Assembly: GCF_014651515.1 (NCBI RefSeq)
Contig: NZ_BMXA01000003.1
Span: forward strand, 124,001 to 188,000
Direction: 5' to 3'
Origin: Arenicella chitinivorans
Lineage (GTDB): Bacteria > Pseudomonadota > Gammaproteobacteria > Arenicellales > Arenicellaceae
Length of the DNA: 64,000 nucleotides
Shown one piece after another: positions 47,170-55,632 of the stretch (its first letter is position 1; the number at the start of each line of letters is the position of its first letter). The notes under the pieces were generated by a model. It worked only from the letters and a program-made list of their open reading frames with translations, was not told where the DNA came from and did not search any database. A program made the position numbers and the translations under genes.

Positions 47170-47655
47170 ATGGAAAAAGGAGAATTAGTATTTTTCTGTG
47201 GGAAGATGGGAGCAGGAAAATCTACCAAAGCTGCTGAAGTCGCACGGGATAAGAATGCAGTGTTGCTTTCTGAGGATGAATGGCTGGAGTCGCTGTATCC
47301 GAACAAAGTTAGGTCGCTAGAGGACTATATAAAATACTCAAACCTGCTTAAGCCCCAGATTAAGAAATTGGTGCAATCAATTTTGGCCTCAGGAACAGAT
47401 GTGGTAATGGACTTTCCGGCCAACACGGTTGCACAACGAGCGTGGTTTAGAGGGATTTTCTCTGAGGTAGGTGCACCGCACCGCATGATGTATCTCGATA
47501 AGCCAGATGATGTCTGCCTCGCGCAAATTGCTAAAAGACGTATTGAACAGCCCAATCGCGCTGATACGGATACAGCAGAAATGTTTGAGGCTATTACAAA
47601 GTTTTTTTCAGAGCCAAAGTCTGTAGAGGGCTTTAACATAACCACGATCGTGTAA
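47170..47655 (+). CDS. P-loop kinase (AAA_33/zeta-toxin-like)
   Basis: 161 residues. Walker A is FFCGKMGAGKSTKAAEVA (residues about 8-25). A VVMDFPANT strand gives the Walker B aspartate and DKPDDVCLAQIAKRR is a lid with arginines. This is the small AAA_33 fold found in nucleoside or aminoglycoside-type kinases and zeta toxins. The phosphate acceptor is unknown. It starts 54 bp after the DUF6928-like gene, across a degenerate cassette-like junction. Confidence 0.75.
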   Translation: MEKGELVFFCGKMGAGKSTKAAEVARDKNAVLLSEDEWLESLYPNKVRSLEDYIKYSNLLKPQIKKLVQSILASGTDVVMDFPANTVAQRAWFRGIFSEVGAPHRMMYLDKPDDVCLAQIAKRRIEQPNRADTDTAEMFEAITKFFSEPKSVEGFNITTIV

Positions 47656-47672
47656 AAGAAAGGGTAAATCTA

Positions 47673-47704
47673 GACAGCCAATTTGACAGAGTTAAGTGGG
47701 TGTC
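47673..47704. repeat. Hairpin repeat copy A
   Basis: GACAGCCAATT pairs with AAGTGGGTGTC (9 of 11) around the loop TGACAGAGTT. It begins 18 bp after the kinase gene. Confidence 0.7.
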
Positions 47705-47860
47705 CAGAGTGATCCGCATAGGGGTAGCTCAGAGCAGATACTTGATCGTCTGCATGGAGCAAATTTCCGCCATAGGTCCAATTGATGAAACGTAAAAGCG
47801 GTTCCATACTTAAAAACAGTTTGTATTTACAAGAATATTTGAGGTGTGAGCTCAAATTTG

Positions 47861-47892
47861 AACAGCCACTTTGACGGTGTTGAGTGGTTGTC
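47861..47892. repeat. Hairpin repeat copy B
   Basis: AACAGCCACTT pairs with GAGTGGTTGTC (8 of 11, the rest mostly wobble) around the loop TGACGGTGTT. Same length and loop pattern as copies A and C. Confidence 0.68.
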
Positions 47893-48041
47893 CAAAGTTC
47901 ATGATAGGTGTCCAAAGTTTATGACATTTCATGAATGGTCTTTCGAAAATGGTTTGAGTCATCATCTAAAAAGAGAGAATGATCTGTTCATGGATCTAGA
48001 ATCATACTTCTGTACACCTTCAATGGTATTCAGCAAGCGCC

Positions 48042-48116
48042 TCTAACGGGGCTAAACACTAACGCTTCGCTCGGACGCCGCAGAAGGCCCGACGCCTGCG
48101 TTAAAGGCGTTATAAG
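48042..48116 (+). other. attC-like recombination site 1
   Basis: About 75 bp. Outer arms are TCTAACG and CGTTATAA. Inner arms are CTAACGC (48059-48065) and GCGTTA (48098-48103). The centre is GC-rich and partly self-complementary (CGGACGCC / CGACGCC). This is the layout of an integron cassette attC site (R''-L''...L'-R' with a final GCGTTA-type core). The next ORF begins 24 bp later, as expected for the start of a cassette. Confidence 0.6.
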
Positions 48117-48139
48117 CTAAAACGATAACCGGGGTAAAA

Positions 48140-48637
48140 ATGGAAAAATTACTTGTAGCTATTCTCGGGAATAGAAATTCTGGAAAAAGCCATACGTGGA
48201 ACACTCTATTTGGAGCCACTGTAAGGACAGGAAAAGAAGAGCGCCGTCTCTACTTTAACAACTATGAGTACGTAAACGTATTTTTGGTTAGCGGATCACC
48301 GGAGGAGCGTCAAAAGTATGTGGGTGATCTTATTGCAGATACGGACCCAAGAATCGTTCTTTGCTCAACTCAGTACAAAGATGATGTGAAAACAACCTAT
48401 GAGTATTTTTTAGAAAAATCATATTTTATATTTGTTCATTGGTTAAACCCCGGATATTGGGACGGAGACGATTCCTTGTTTGACTCTCTCGGGCTTACAA
48501 ACTGGTTGCTATCGAAGAATTCTATGGTGGGGATTCGTAGTGGAAAAATATCAGCATCCTCAAGAGTCAATGAAATGAAGGAATTTATTTATGGGTGGGC
48601 TAAAGCCCGCAATTTGATTATCAACGAGCAAGGGTGA
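48140..48637 (+). CDS. Hypothetical P-loop protein
   Basis: 165 residues. Walker A is LGNRNSGKSHTWNTLFG (residues about 9-25). A later strand RIVLCSTQY could provide Walker B, but no clear DExx is seen. Length and sequence fit no family I recognise. It is cytoplasmic, follows attC-like site 1 by 24 bp, and precedes the OLD/UvrD pair by 235 bp in the same direction, so it could be an accessory component or a separate cassette gene. Confidence 0.6.
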   Translation: MEKLLVAILGNRNSGKSHTWNTLFGATVRTGKEERRLYFNNYEYVNVFLVSGSPEERQKYVGDLIADTDPRIVLCSTQYKDDVKTTYEYFLEKSYFIFVHWLNPGYWDGDDSLFDSLGLTNWLLSKNSMVGIRSGKISASSRVNEMKEFIYGWAKARNLIINEQG

Positions 48638-48642
48638 ATTTG

Positions 48643-48674
48643 GACAGACACTTAGACAGAGACAAGTGTCTGTC
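48643..48674. repeat. Hairpin repeat copy C (perfect)
   Basis: GACAGACACTT (48643-48653) pairs exactly with AAGTGTCTGTC (48664-48674) around the loop AGACAGAGAC. It starts 5 bp past the P-loop gene stop. A split copy follows: GACAGCCACT at 48701-48710 and AGTGGGTGTC at 48775-48784. No T-run follows, so it is not an ordinary terminator. Confidence 0.75.
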
Positions 48675-48872
48675 TACATCTCAGATCAGCGGTAAATAAG
48701 GACAGCCACTCCTTATTGGTACACAGGAATGCTGGGAGAAGCATAAATTAGTTTCCTCTGGTGAGTCAGTATTGAGTGGGTGTCTATATTTCAATAATGC
48801 TGGTTTATAGTATTCTGAGCAAAAAGAGTAGTTGAAAAAGAATGGTTGTAATACTCAATAGGGAAGTAAAAA

Positions 48873-50954
48873 ATGAGATTAGCTAAAGCCTTTATTAGAA
48901 ATTTTCGTCGCCTTGAAGAGGTCGAAGTAGATTTCGAGGATTCTGAAACTGTTTTTGTCGGGCCAAATAATAGTGGGAAGACTTCGGCAACCAGTGTGTT
49001 CCGGTGTTTTTTATCTTCTAGGGATTTTAAGATTCATGATTTCTCAATTCAACGCATCTCAGAGATTGACCAATATTCACCAGAAGGCGGTATAGCTTTT
49101 CCCACCATAGAGCTTGATCTTTGGTTCGACTTTGACCCCCAAAACATCTCTTTCGGTCGCGCTTTTGCCTTGCTTTCAAGTGTCTCCATAGAAACATATG
49201 AGGTTGGCATCCGCTGCAAGTATGCAGTAGATGACATTTCTAAATTATGGACTGAATATAACACCATTTTCCCAAGTGATGATGACGGTAACCGAAAAAG
49301 GAGCCTAAGCCACTTTCTAGGCCTTGATGGTAACTTTAAAAGCCATTTTTCCGTCCAGTACTCTTCACTTTCAAGACTGGAGAGCGGTGAGGTTGAGGAA
49401 ACAATACTCAAGTTTTCTGATGGCAAACGTATATTGAATTCTTTGGTGCGAGCAGACTTTGTTGATGCCCAACGAAATATGAATGATGATGAAGAAGCTA
49501 GTCGTAGCAGTAAACTCTCCACCGCGTTTGCTTCTTTCTATCGCAACAACTTAGACCAAGCTGATATTAGCGATGCGGCCATACAAATTATCGACGAGAA
49601 CAACGAAAAACTCACAGAACATTACGGTGAGCATTTCGGGGAGCTTATGGATGTATTGGATGGATTGGGCGTACCTGCAGCACATGAACGCCGATTAAAA
49701 ATAATTTCATCTATCAGTGCAGATGTTGCACTGCGAGGCAGTACAGACTTAGTCTACATAGATACAGTAACTGCTCATGAACTTCCCGAGGCATATAATG
49801 GCTTGGGGTTCAAAAACCTGGTGCTAATGGCGATCCAGATCCGGGATTTTCAGCTGCAGTGGTTGCAAACCCTAGAGAACCGACCATTATGCCACCTAAT
49901 CTTTGTCGAAGAACCCGAGGTACATTTACACGCTCAGGTTCAACAAACATTCATCGGTAATATATGGAATATTCTTAACAATCTCGATGAAGATGGAATT
50001 GGTAGCCCACAGCTTGTTATTACAACGCATTCATCACATATTCTAAACTCTGTTGATTTTGAAAAAGTCAGGTATTTCCGACGGTGTCATCGCTCAGGAG
50101 AAGATCCTGCTGTGTCTCCAATTCTACGCGTGTCGGAGATACATAACCTAAGAGACTTTCAAGCTTCAGCAGTCGCTACGGATGACGGTGAAGTAGATGC
50201 GGTTGCTGCTCTTGATTTTTTAAAACGCTATCTAGCTCTAATCCATTGCGATCTCTTTTTCGCTGACGCCGCAATATTGATTGAAGGCACTGTGGAGCGG
50301 CTTCTTCTGCCACAGATGATCACGAAGACATCACCGAGCTTGAACATGAAGTATCTCACTACGCTAGAAGTTGGCGGAGCGTATGCTCATCGGTTCGCTG
50401 AACTAATGACCTTCCTACACATTCCCTACTTGGTTATCACCGACATAGACTCCGTTAAGCCTCCAGAAGGTGGCGGCCGAGCCAAAGCCTGCTGTGCTGT
50501 TGATACTGGTGCAGTGACTTCTAATGCTAGCCTCAAAGATATGTTCGTGGGAAAACTTTTGATCAGTGATTTCAATGAAATTCCCGCCCAGGATCAGTCG
50601 CAGACTGAACTTGATCGTTTTGTTGCTTTTCAGCAGCCTGTTGCAGTAGATTTTTTAGGCGAGAATATAACGGTTCATGGTCGAACTTTAGAGGAGACGT
50701 TCATCTATGAAAATATCCAACTCTTTGGTGAAGGAGAAGTGTTCAAAAGCGTTGTGCTCCCTGCTGTAGCCGAAGAGTTGAATCAGTCAATGTTCGAGCT
50801 CATTCGAGAATCGAGCTTCAAGAAAACCGATTTTGCACTTACAGTCCTGTCTTCTGATGATTGGCAAGTACCTTTATACATCCGTGAGGGATTGAAATGG
50901 CTTGAACAGAGGCTACAAAGCCAAGATCAGGCAATTGAGGAGGTTGTTATATGA
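48873..50954 (+). CDS. OLD-family ATPase/TOPRIM nuclease (GajA-like)
   Basis: 693 residues. The N-terminal ABC-type ATPase has Walker A VGPNNSGKTS (residues 29-38), Walker B HLIFVEEPEVHLHA (about 344-357) and the H-loop VITTHSSHILNS. The C-terminal TOPRIM nuclease has the glutamate motif LIEGTVERLLLP (about 469-480) and the DxD motif VITDIDSV (about 522). The family includes phage P2 Old and Gabija GajA, which cut DNA when nucleotide levels fall. The UvrD-like gene overlaps its stop by 4 bp, as in Gabija gene pairs. It is about 110 residues longer than the best-known GajA. Confidence 0.85.
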   Translation: MRLAKAFIRNFRRLEEVEVDFEDSETVFVGPNNSGKTSATSVFRCFLSSRDFKIHDFSIQRISEIDQYSPEGGIAFPTIELDLWFDFDPQNISFGRAFALLSSVSIETYEVGIRCKYAVDDISKLWTEYNTIFPSDDDGNRKRSLSHFLGLDGNFKSHFSVQYSSLSRLESGEVEETILKFSDGKRILNSLVRADFVDAQRNMNDDEEASRSSKLSTAFASFYRNNLDQADISDAAIQIIDENNEKLTEHYGEHFGELMDVLDGLGVPAAHERRLKIISSISADVALRGSTDLVYIDTVTAHELPEAYNGLGFKNLVLMAIQIRDFQLQWLQTLENRPLCHLIFVEEPEVHLHAQVQQTFIGNIWNILNNLDEDGIGSPQLVITTHSSHILNSVDFEKVRYFRRCHRSGEDPAVSPILRVSEIHNLRDFQASAVATDDGEVDAVAALDFLKRYLALIHCDLFFADAAILIEGTVERLLLPQMITKTSPSLNMKYLTTLEVGGAYAHRFAELMTFLHIPYLVITDIDSVKPPEGGGRAKACCAVDTGAVTSNASLKDMFVGKLLISDFNEIPAQDQSQTELDRFVAFQQPVAVDFLGENITVHGRTLEETFIYENIQLFGEGEVFKSVVLPAVAEELNQSMFELIRESSFKKTDFALTVLSSDDWQVPLYIREGLKWLEQRLQSQDQAIEEVVI

Positions 50955-52798
50955 CCAAATTGCTCGAGCCGACTAAAGCAGATAAGGAAATCGAAGAATG
51001 TCTTTTGGCGGCTCAGTCTTTTTCTGTAGTAGCGGGAGCCGGTTCTGGGAAGACAACTTCACTCGTGACGGCACTAAATTTTCTTCGCGATGAATTTGGA
51101 AGTGATTTAAGGAAAAATGGTCAGAAAATCGTTTGTATTACCTATACAAAGCGAGCAACCGCTGTAATTGAGGAACGGCTCGGATTCGACGAACTTTACT
51201 TAGTTTCAACAATTCATAGTTTCCTTTGGAGTTCCATCAGCCGATTTACGAAAGATATTCGTATAGCTCTTCGTGATAACCTCATTCCAACCCATATCGC
51301 AAAAGCACGCGAAAAAGACAATGGTGGTAACTCTCAATCCGCCCAGAGAGCACGCGCTCGAGTTGCAGAATTGACGGCAGAATTAGAACTTTTAGATCAA
51401 GTTACCACGTTTAAGTACGATGAGAGCCAATTTAGCAGCTTTTCTAAAGGGCAAATCGGTCATGATGACGTAATCGACTTAGCTGCATACTTGATTTCCG
51501 AAAATCTTATTTTGCAACGTGGGCTTGGTTTCCAGTTTCCATACATTTTTGTCGATGAAGCACAGGATACCTTTGATAGTGTTATTGCTGCATTCAATAC
51601 AATTTGTTCTGGTGAAGGTCTTCCGATGGTTGCCTATTTTGGCGACCCTATGCAGCAGATTTATGATAATGGAGCTGGTGTATTTGATGGGCCAGCAGGG
51701 TTCCGATCAATAGAGAAAGAAGAAAATTTTCGATCGGCTACATCAATCGTTGCGCTGACTAATAAACTTAGGACTGACATTCAGCAGACGCCCGCTGGCG
51801 AAAGCGCCTTGAATGTAGGCAGTGTGTTACTGACTTTGATTGAAACAGAAGCTCCTGCTGGGCATCGTGGAAGGTATACACCCGAACAATTAGACCAGTC
51901 TCTATCGAAGTTTGATGAAGCCCTACAATACATCGGTTGGCAGAATAATGAGAAAGCTAAAAGACTGTTCTTGGTGCGCCAGATGATTGCAAGGCGCCTT
52001 GGGTTCTCATTACTACAAAATCTATTCACAGGAGTTTATGCCTCAAACAAAGCACAAGCTGAGTATATCGATGGGAGCCATTTCTTAGTTAAGCCATTTA
52101 TCAAATCGCTATGTCCTTTGATAGTGTCAAAGCAGAGCGGCAACAATAAACAGATTGTTGATCTGTTACGGGAAGAGACGCCTGCTTTCGATATATTAGG
52201 CATAAATAAAGACCGCCCTCTTAAGGAGATGCTAGAGAGGGCTAATAGTCTTGTAAACGACCTTTCCGAAATGTGGGCTGAACGTCCAATTGGAGATATC
52301 TTGAGGTATGCAAAAGAAAATCGACTTTGCGCTATTTCTGACCGTTTGGCAGCAACATTAGATAGAGAGCCAAGAGTTGAGGCTTACGATAACGCGATTC
52401 ACGCTGAAGAAAAATCTGATTGGTTAGCCGACGAATTTTTATCAATGTCAACGAATGAGCTCCTCCCATATTACGGTTTCGTTTCTGACCACACGGCACT
52501 CAGTACTCAGCACGGATCAAAAGGGGAAGAATACGAAGATGTCTTAGTTGTTTTTGATGATATCGAAGCCAGCTGGAACATGTACAGCTTCAATAAGCTT
52601 CTGACGCCCGCTGCTGCTGGAGATGGCACAGAAGGTCAATTAGCACGTAGCAGGAAATTGGCATACGTTTGCTTTTCACGAGCTCGTATGAACCTTAGAA
52701 TATTTCTTTTTTGTCAGGATGCAGTAGCCGCTCGTGCTGAACTTGTCGAAAGTGAGTTATTAGATAGCGAGCAGGTGCAAATATTGCCTTCGAGATGA
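50951..52798 (+). CDS. UvrD/Rep-like superfamily 1 helicase (GajB-like)
   Basis: 615 residues. The SF1 motifs are in order: Walker A VVAGAGSGKTTSL (residues about 26-38), Ia CITYTKRATAVIEERL, II YIFVDEAQDTFDS (about 200), III VAYFGDPMQQIYDNG, V STQHGSKGEEYEDVLVVFDD and VI LAYVCFSRARMNLRIF. It lacks the long 2B region of Rep. In Gabija, GajB senses DNA ends or single strands and works with GajA. Here it overlaps the OLD nuclease gene by 4 bp, so the products are made together. It is longer than typical GajB (about 500 residues). Confidence 0.83.
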   Translation: MTKLLEPTKADKEIEECLLAAQSFSVVAGAGSGKTTSLVTALNFLRDEFGSDLRKNGQKIVCITYTKRATAVIEERLGFDELYLVSTIHSFLWSSISRFTKDIRIALRDNLIPTHIAKAREKDNGGNSQSAQRARARVAELTAELELLDQVTTFKYDESQFSSFSKGQIGHDDVIDLAAYLISENLILQRGLGFQFPYIFVDEAQDTFDSVIAAFNTICSGEGLPMVAYFGDPMQQIYDNGAGVFDGPAGFRSIEKEENFRSATSIVALTNKLRTDIQQTPAGESALNVGSVLLTLIETEAPAGHRGRYTPEQLDQSLSKFDEALQYIGWQNNEKAKRLFLVRQMIARRLGFSLLQNLFTGVYASNKAQAEYIDGSHFLVKPFIKSLCPLIVSKQSGNNKQIVDLLREETPAFDILGINKDRPLKEMLERANSLVNDLSEMWAERPIGDILRYAKENRLCAISDRLAATLDREPRVEAYDNAIHAEEKSDWLADEFLSMSTNELLPYYGFVSDHTALSTQHGSKGEEYEDVLVVFDDIEASWNMYSFNKLLTPAAAGDGTEGQLARSRKLAYVCFSRARMNLRIFLFCQDAVAARAELVESELLDSEQVQILPSR

Positions 52799-52833
52799 TG
52801 AATGAGGTTGGTTTGAGGGGCGCTCAAAGCAAA

Positions 52834-52905
52834 GTATAACAAGGTGTTGCTGAAGAAAATTCACTCGCTGGCGCTCGCAAATTTCCGCAGAGCGTGGCGT
52901 TAACC
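52834..52905 (+). other. attC-like recombination site 2
   Basis: About 72 bp. Outer arms are GTATAACAAGG and GGCGTTAACC; inner boxes are GTTGCTG and CGCAGAGCG. The core includes CACTCGCTGGCGCTCGC. The TAACAAGG...GCGTTA frame is the classical look of an integron attC site. It lies 36 bp after the helicase gene, where the end of a cassette is expected. Confidence 0.65.
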
Positions 52906-52911
52906 ATTTAA

Positions 52912-53037
52912 ATGAAATCATTCAATATCGAAGGTGAATCACGATAAGAAATTTTGGCATGGCCAGAACATGATTTTGATGAGCTTGTGCTTATTGATAA
53001 TGACCTAGACCCCAGATTGTTATCAAGTTTTAGATGA
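52912..53037 (+). pseudogene. Decayed small cassette ORF
   Basis: An ATG at 52912, 7 bp past attC-like site 2, opens a 41-codon frame. A TAA at codon 12 (52945-52947) interrupts it, and the same frame continues with protein-like sequence (ILAWPEHDFDELVLIDNDL) to a TGA at 53035. It looks like the start of a next cassette gene that has been inactivated. Confidence 0.45.
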
Positions 53038-53138
53038 GAAAAATTCAGATTGAACGCTAGCTAGGTTCGAAGCAAAGTAACAAGTGAACCAAAATAAATG
53101 GATGCTTTTGAGTCTGGCAAGTGTTACCAACAACGCAC

Positions 53139-54332
53139 TCAAGACTCTCGCTTGATCGTAATATCTCGCTTTGGATACGGTATTTCTAATCCGTGGGCAC
53201 GGAAGGCGGCGTGGATTTTTTTGAACATGATGTGACTGATGCGGCCGCGGTCTGCGGGTTGGGTTATCCAGCCCATGAGTTGCACGTCGATTCCGCTTTG
53301 TCCAAATCCTCGAACACGCACGCGTGGCGCTGGGTGTGCGTTGATTTCGGGTTCGTCTTCAGTCAGTTTCATGAGCATGGATTCGACTTCGTCTAAATCG
53401 GCGTCATACGCGCATTGCACGTTGAGTCGAATTCGCATGGCGGTGTGCGAGCCGCCGCTTTCATTGACGATTTTGGCGTTGCCGATGACGCCGTTGGGAA
53501 CCGTGACCTCCACGTCGTCGCGTGTGAGTAAGCGTGTGCTGCGTATGCCGATGTGGGTTACTTGGCCGCGTTCACCGCTGTCGAGGATCACGTAGTCGCC
53601 GAGTTTATACGGGCGGTCAGCCAGAATGAACACACCTGAAAATAGGTTGGCTAAGGTGTCTTTGGCGGCGAAACCAACCGCGATACCGACGATACCGGCT
53701 GAGGCGAGTAATCCGACTGGATTGATTCCCCACACCATCAGCACCAGGTACGCCGACACCAGCATGATCACGATCTTGGTGGTGATGATCAGTAACGGTT
53801 CGGTGCGGATATCGAGCTTTTTGAAGCGCACCGGGTCGCGCGAGACGGTGGTAATCACCTTGCTTGAAATCACCAGCGCCATGCGTGTGAGCGCGAGTAG
53901 GATCATCGACAAGGCAATGGGTGTGATGAAGCGATACGCGCCTTCGGTGAAGCCGGTGGATTGCGTGGCGACAATTAAGCCAAACCAAATAACGATGGAA
54001 AAAATCGGTCCACGGATTTCGTAAATGATCTCGTCGTCGAGACTGCTCTTGGTTTTGGATGAGAGCTTTTCAATAGCCTGAATGACGTAGCGACGTATCA
54101 GAAAGGCGGCGGTCCAGAACACGAACAGGATCGCCAGTGCTTCAACAATGGGGTACTTTTGTACAAAGTGCCAATACGGTTGCCAGCTGCTGGGTAGCAG
54201 GTCGATAAACTGGGGGACCTGACTCACGACCTCGTTGGTGGCATCAATAGCCGGCGCGAGTGGATTTGAGTCACTGTCGACGTTATTGGTGTTTGCGTCA
54301 CTCATTGATTTACTTGGCTCGTGTTCATTCAC
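53139..54332 (-). CDS. Mechanosensitive ion channel, MscS-like (YbdG/YnaI type)
   Basis: 397 residues. An acidic N-terminal tail of about 60 residues precedes four to five membrane helices (for example PIVEALAILFVFWTAAFLI; PIFSIVIWFGLIVATQ). The conserved pore helix and beta domain read GIAVGFAAKDTLANLFSGVF and RPYKLGDYVILDSGERGQV. It is longer than the small channel at 18.2 kb and belongs to a different MscS branch. It lies 33 bp upstream-to-downstream of plsC on the same strand and may be co-transcribed. Confidence 0.9.
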   Translation of the reverse strand: MNEHEPSKSMSDANTNNVDSDSNPLAPAIDATNEVVSQVPQFIDLLPSSWQPYWHFVQKYPIVEALAILFVFWTAAFLIRRYVIQAIEKLSSKTKSSLDDEIIYEIRGPIFSIVIWFGLIVATQSTGFTEGAYRFITPIALSMILLALTRMALVISSKVITTVSRDPVRFKKLDIRTEPLLIITTKIVIMLVSAYLVLMVWGINPVGLLASAGIVGIAVGFAAKDTLANLFSGVFILADRPYKLGDYVILDSGERGQVTHIGIRSTRLLTRDDVEVTVPNGVIGNAKIVNESGGSHTAMRIRLNVQCAYDADLDEVESMLMKLTEDEPEINAHPAPRVRVRGFGQSGIDVQLMGWITQPADRGRISHIMFKKIHAAFRAHGLEIPYPKRDITIKRES

Positions 54333-54365
54333 AGATGAGTTTAACCCAGACCCGTTGCGTGAAGC

Positions 54366-55061
54366 TTATAAATCCTGTGCTTCGATCCAGTCTTGAATTT
54401 CCTGGGTGATTTGGGTGTCAGTTTTGTCTTTCACGCTGATTTCGGGACCAAAGATGCAGCGAATCTTGCCGGGCTTAATCCACCAGCTTTTGGTGGACCA
54501 GTATTTGCCAGCGTCATGTGCAATTGGGATGATCGGCACGTTAGCGGCAATGGCTAAGCGAGCAGCGCCTTTTTTGTAGCGGCCTTTTGCGCCCCAGGGT
54601 GTGCGTGTGCCTTCTGGGAAAATCAGCACATAACGACCTTCTTTAAATTTTTCTAAGCCTTGATCGATGACTTGGTCCAGCGCGTTTTTGCTGTCGCGTC
54701 GGTCAATCGCAATCGGGCCAGTGGCGCGTAAGCCAAGGCCGAACACCGGAATGCTTAATAATTCTTTCTTTAACACCCAGGCGAGTGGTGGCAGGAACGT
54801 TTGCGTGGTGATGGTTTCCCAAGTGGAGGAGTGCGCGCAGGCTAATACGCACGGCCGCTCTGGTAAGTTTTCAAGACCTTCGATGGTGTGCGACAAGCCG
54901 CAGGTGACTTTTAACCACCAGGTCACAAAGCGTGCCCAGCCAGCAATCAGTTCTGATCGGCGTCGTGGCGGTACCAACAGCGCGATCACTGATACGAAAA
55001 AAAAGGGAACGGTTGAGAGTGCCTTACCCAAATAAAACAGGATAGAACGAAACTTAATCAT
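54366..55061 (-). CDS. plsC: 1-acyl-sn-glycerol-3-phosphate acyltransferase
   Basis: 231 residues. It has two N-terminal hydrophobic segments. The catalytic block is AHSSTWET, with His and Glu in place of the common HX4D; this HX4E form is found in a known subset of PlsC proteins. The second block is FPEGTRTPWG and the third is VPIIPIAHDAG. It adds the second acyl chain in phosphatidic acid synthesis at the inner membrane. It overlaps gmhB by 8 bp. Confidence 0.88.
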   Translation of the reverse strand: MIKFRSILFYLGKALSTVPFFFVSVIALLVPPRRRSELIAGWARFVTWWLKVTCGLSHTIEGLENLPERPCVLACAHSSTWETITTQTFLPPLAWVLKKELLSIPVFGLGLRATGPIAIDRRDSKNALDQVIDQGLEKFKEGRYVLIFPEGTRTPWGAKGRYKKGAARLAIAANVPIIPIAHDAGKYWSTKSWWIKPGKIRCIFGPEISVKDKTDTQITQEIQDWIEAQDL

Positions 55062-55629
55062 GAGCTAACTGTCCGGCCAGCAATGCGTCTACGAAGCCCG
55101 CCAGGTTGTCGAATACTAAGAGATCTTCGAAGTGAGTGTCCTCGTCCTGCGTGATCTGTTTAAGCGTCTGGCGACCGTTGCCGGTTTTTACCAACACGGG
55201 TTTGGCGCCCGCGGATTGCGCGGCTTGCAGGTCTCGCAACGAGTCACCGACACTGTAGACGTCGTCAAACGACAGGTTGAGGCGATTAGCCAATTCTTCA
55301 TATAAGCCCGTTTTAGGCTTGCGGCAGTTGCACTGTTCATCCGGATGGTGTGGACAAAACAAGATGCTTTGTATTTTGCCGCCGAACTGCTGTACGTAAT
55401 CCACCATGCGCACGTGGATGCGCCCTAAGGTGTTGGCGGTCAGTAAACCACGACCAACACCCGATTGGTTGGTGAGCACCACCACATCCACACCGGCCTG
55501 CGATAAGCGTGCGATCGCCTCCAAACTGCCCTTGATCGGCAGCCATTCATCCGGGGACTTAATAAAATCCGCCGAATCCTGATTGATCACGCCATCGCGA
55601 TCCAATATGACGAGTTTGACGCCGGGCAT
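55054..55629 (-). CDS. gmhB: D-glycero-beta-D-manno-heptose-1,7-bisphosphate 7-phosphatase
   Basis: 191 residues. HAD phosphatase with DRDGVIN (DxDxV nucleophile), VVLTNQSGVGRGLL, the zinc-binding loop CPHHPDEQCNCRKP, and YSVGDSLRDLQAAQSAGAKP. It is a step of ADP-heptose synthesis for the lipopolysaccharide inner core. Its position between plsC and glyS is conserved in gammaproteobacteria. Its start lies 3 bp from the glyS stop, and its stop overlaps plsC. Confidence 0.93.
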   Translation of the reverse strand: MPGVKLVILDRDGVINQDSADFIKSPDEWLPIKGSLEAIARLSQAGVDVVVLTNQSGVGRGLLTANTLGRIHVRMVDYVQQFGGKIQSILFCPHHPDEQCNCRKPKTGLYEELANRLNLSFDDVYSVGDSLRDLQAAQSAGAKPVLVKTGNGRQTLKQITQDEDTHFEDLLVFDNLAGFVDALLAGQLAHD

Positions 55630-55632
55630 AAC

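Larger units (their letters stand above)
47656..48041. other. Non-coding stretch with hairpin repeats
   Basis: There is no credible gene here. It holds two copies of the 32-nt hairpin repeat (47673-47704 and 47861-47892). Just after the second copy comes a short tandem of GTGTCCAAAGTTTATGAC-like words at 47886-47924. The two copies frame about 155 bp of unrecognised sequence. Confidence 0.5.

Noticed and set aside
47846-48046. 66-residue plus-strand ORF
   Set aside because: It overlaps a hairpin repeat and lacks a ribosome site or family similarity; more likely non-coding cassette sequence.
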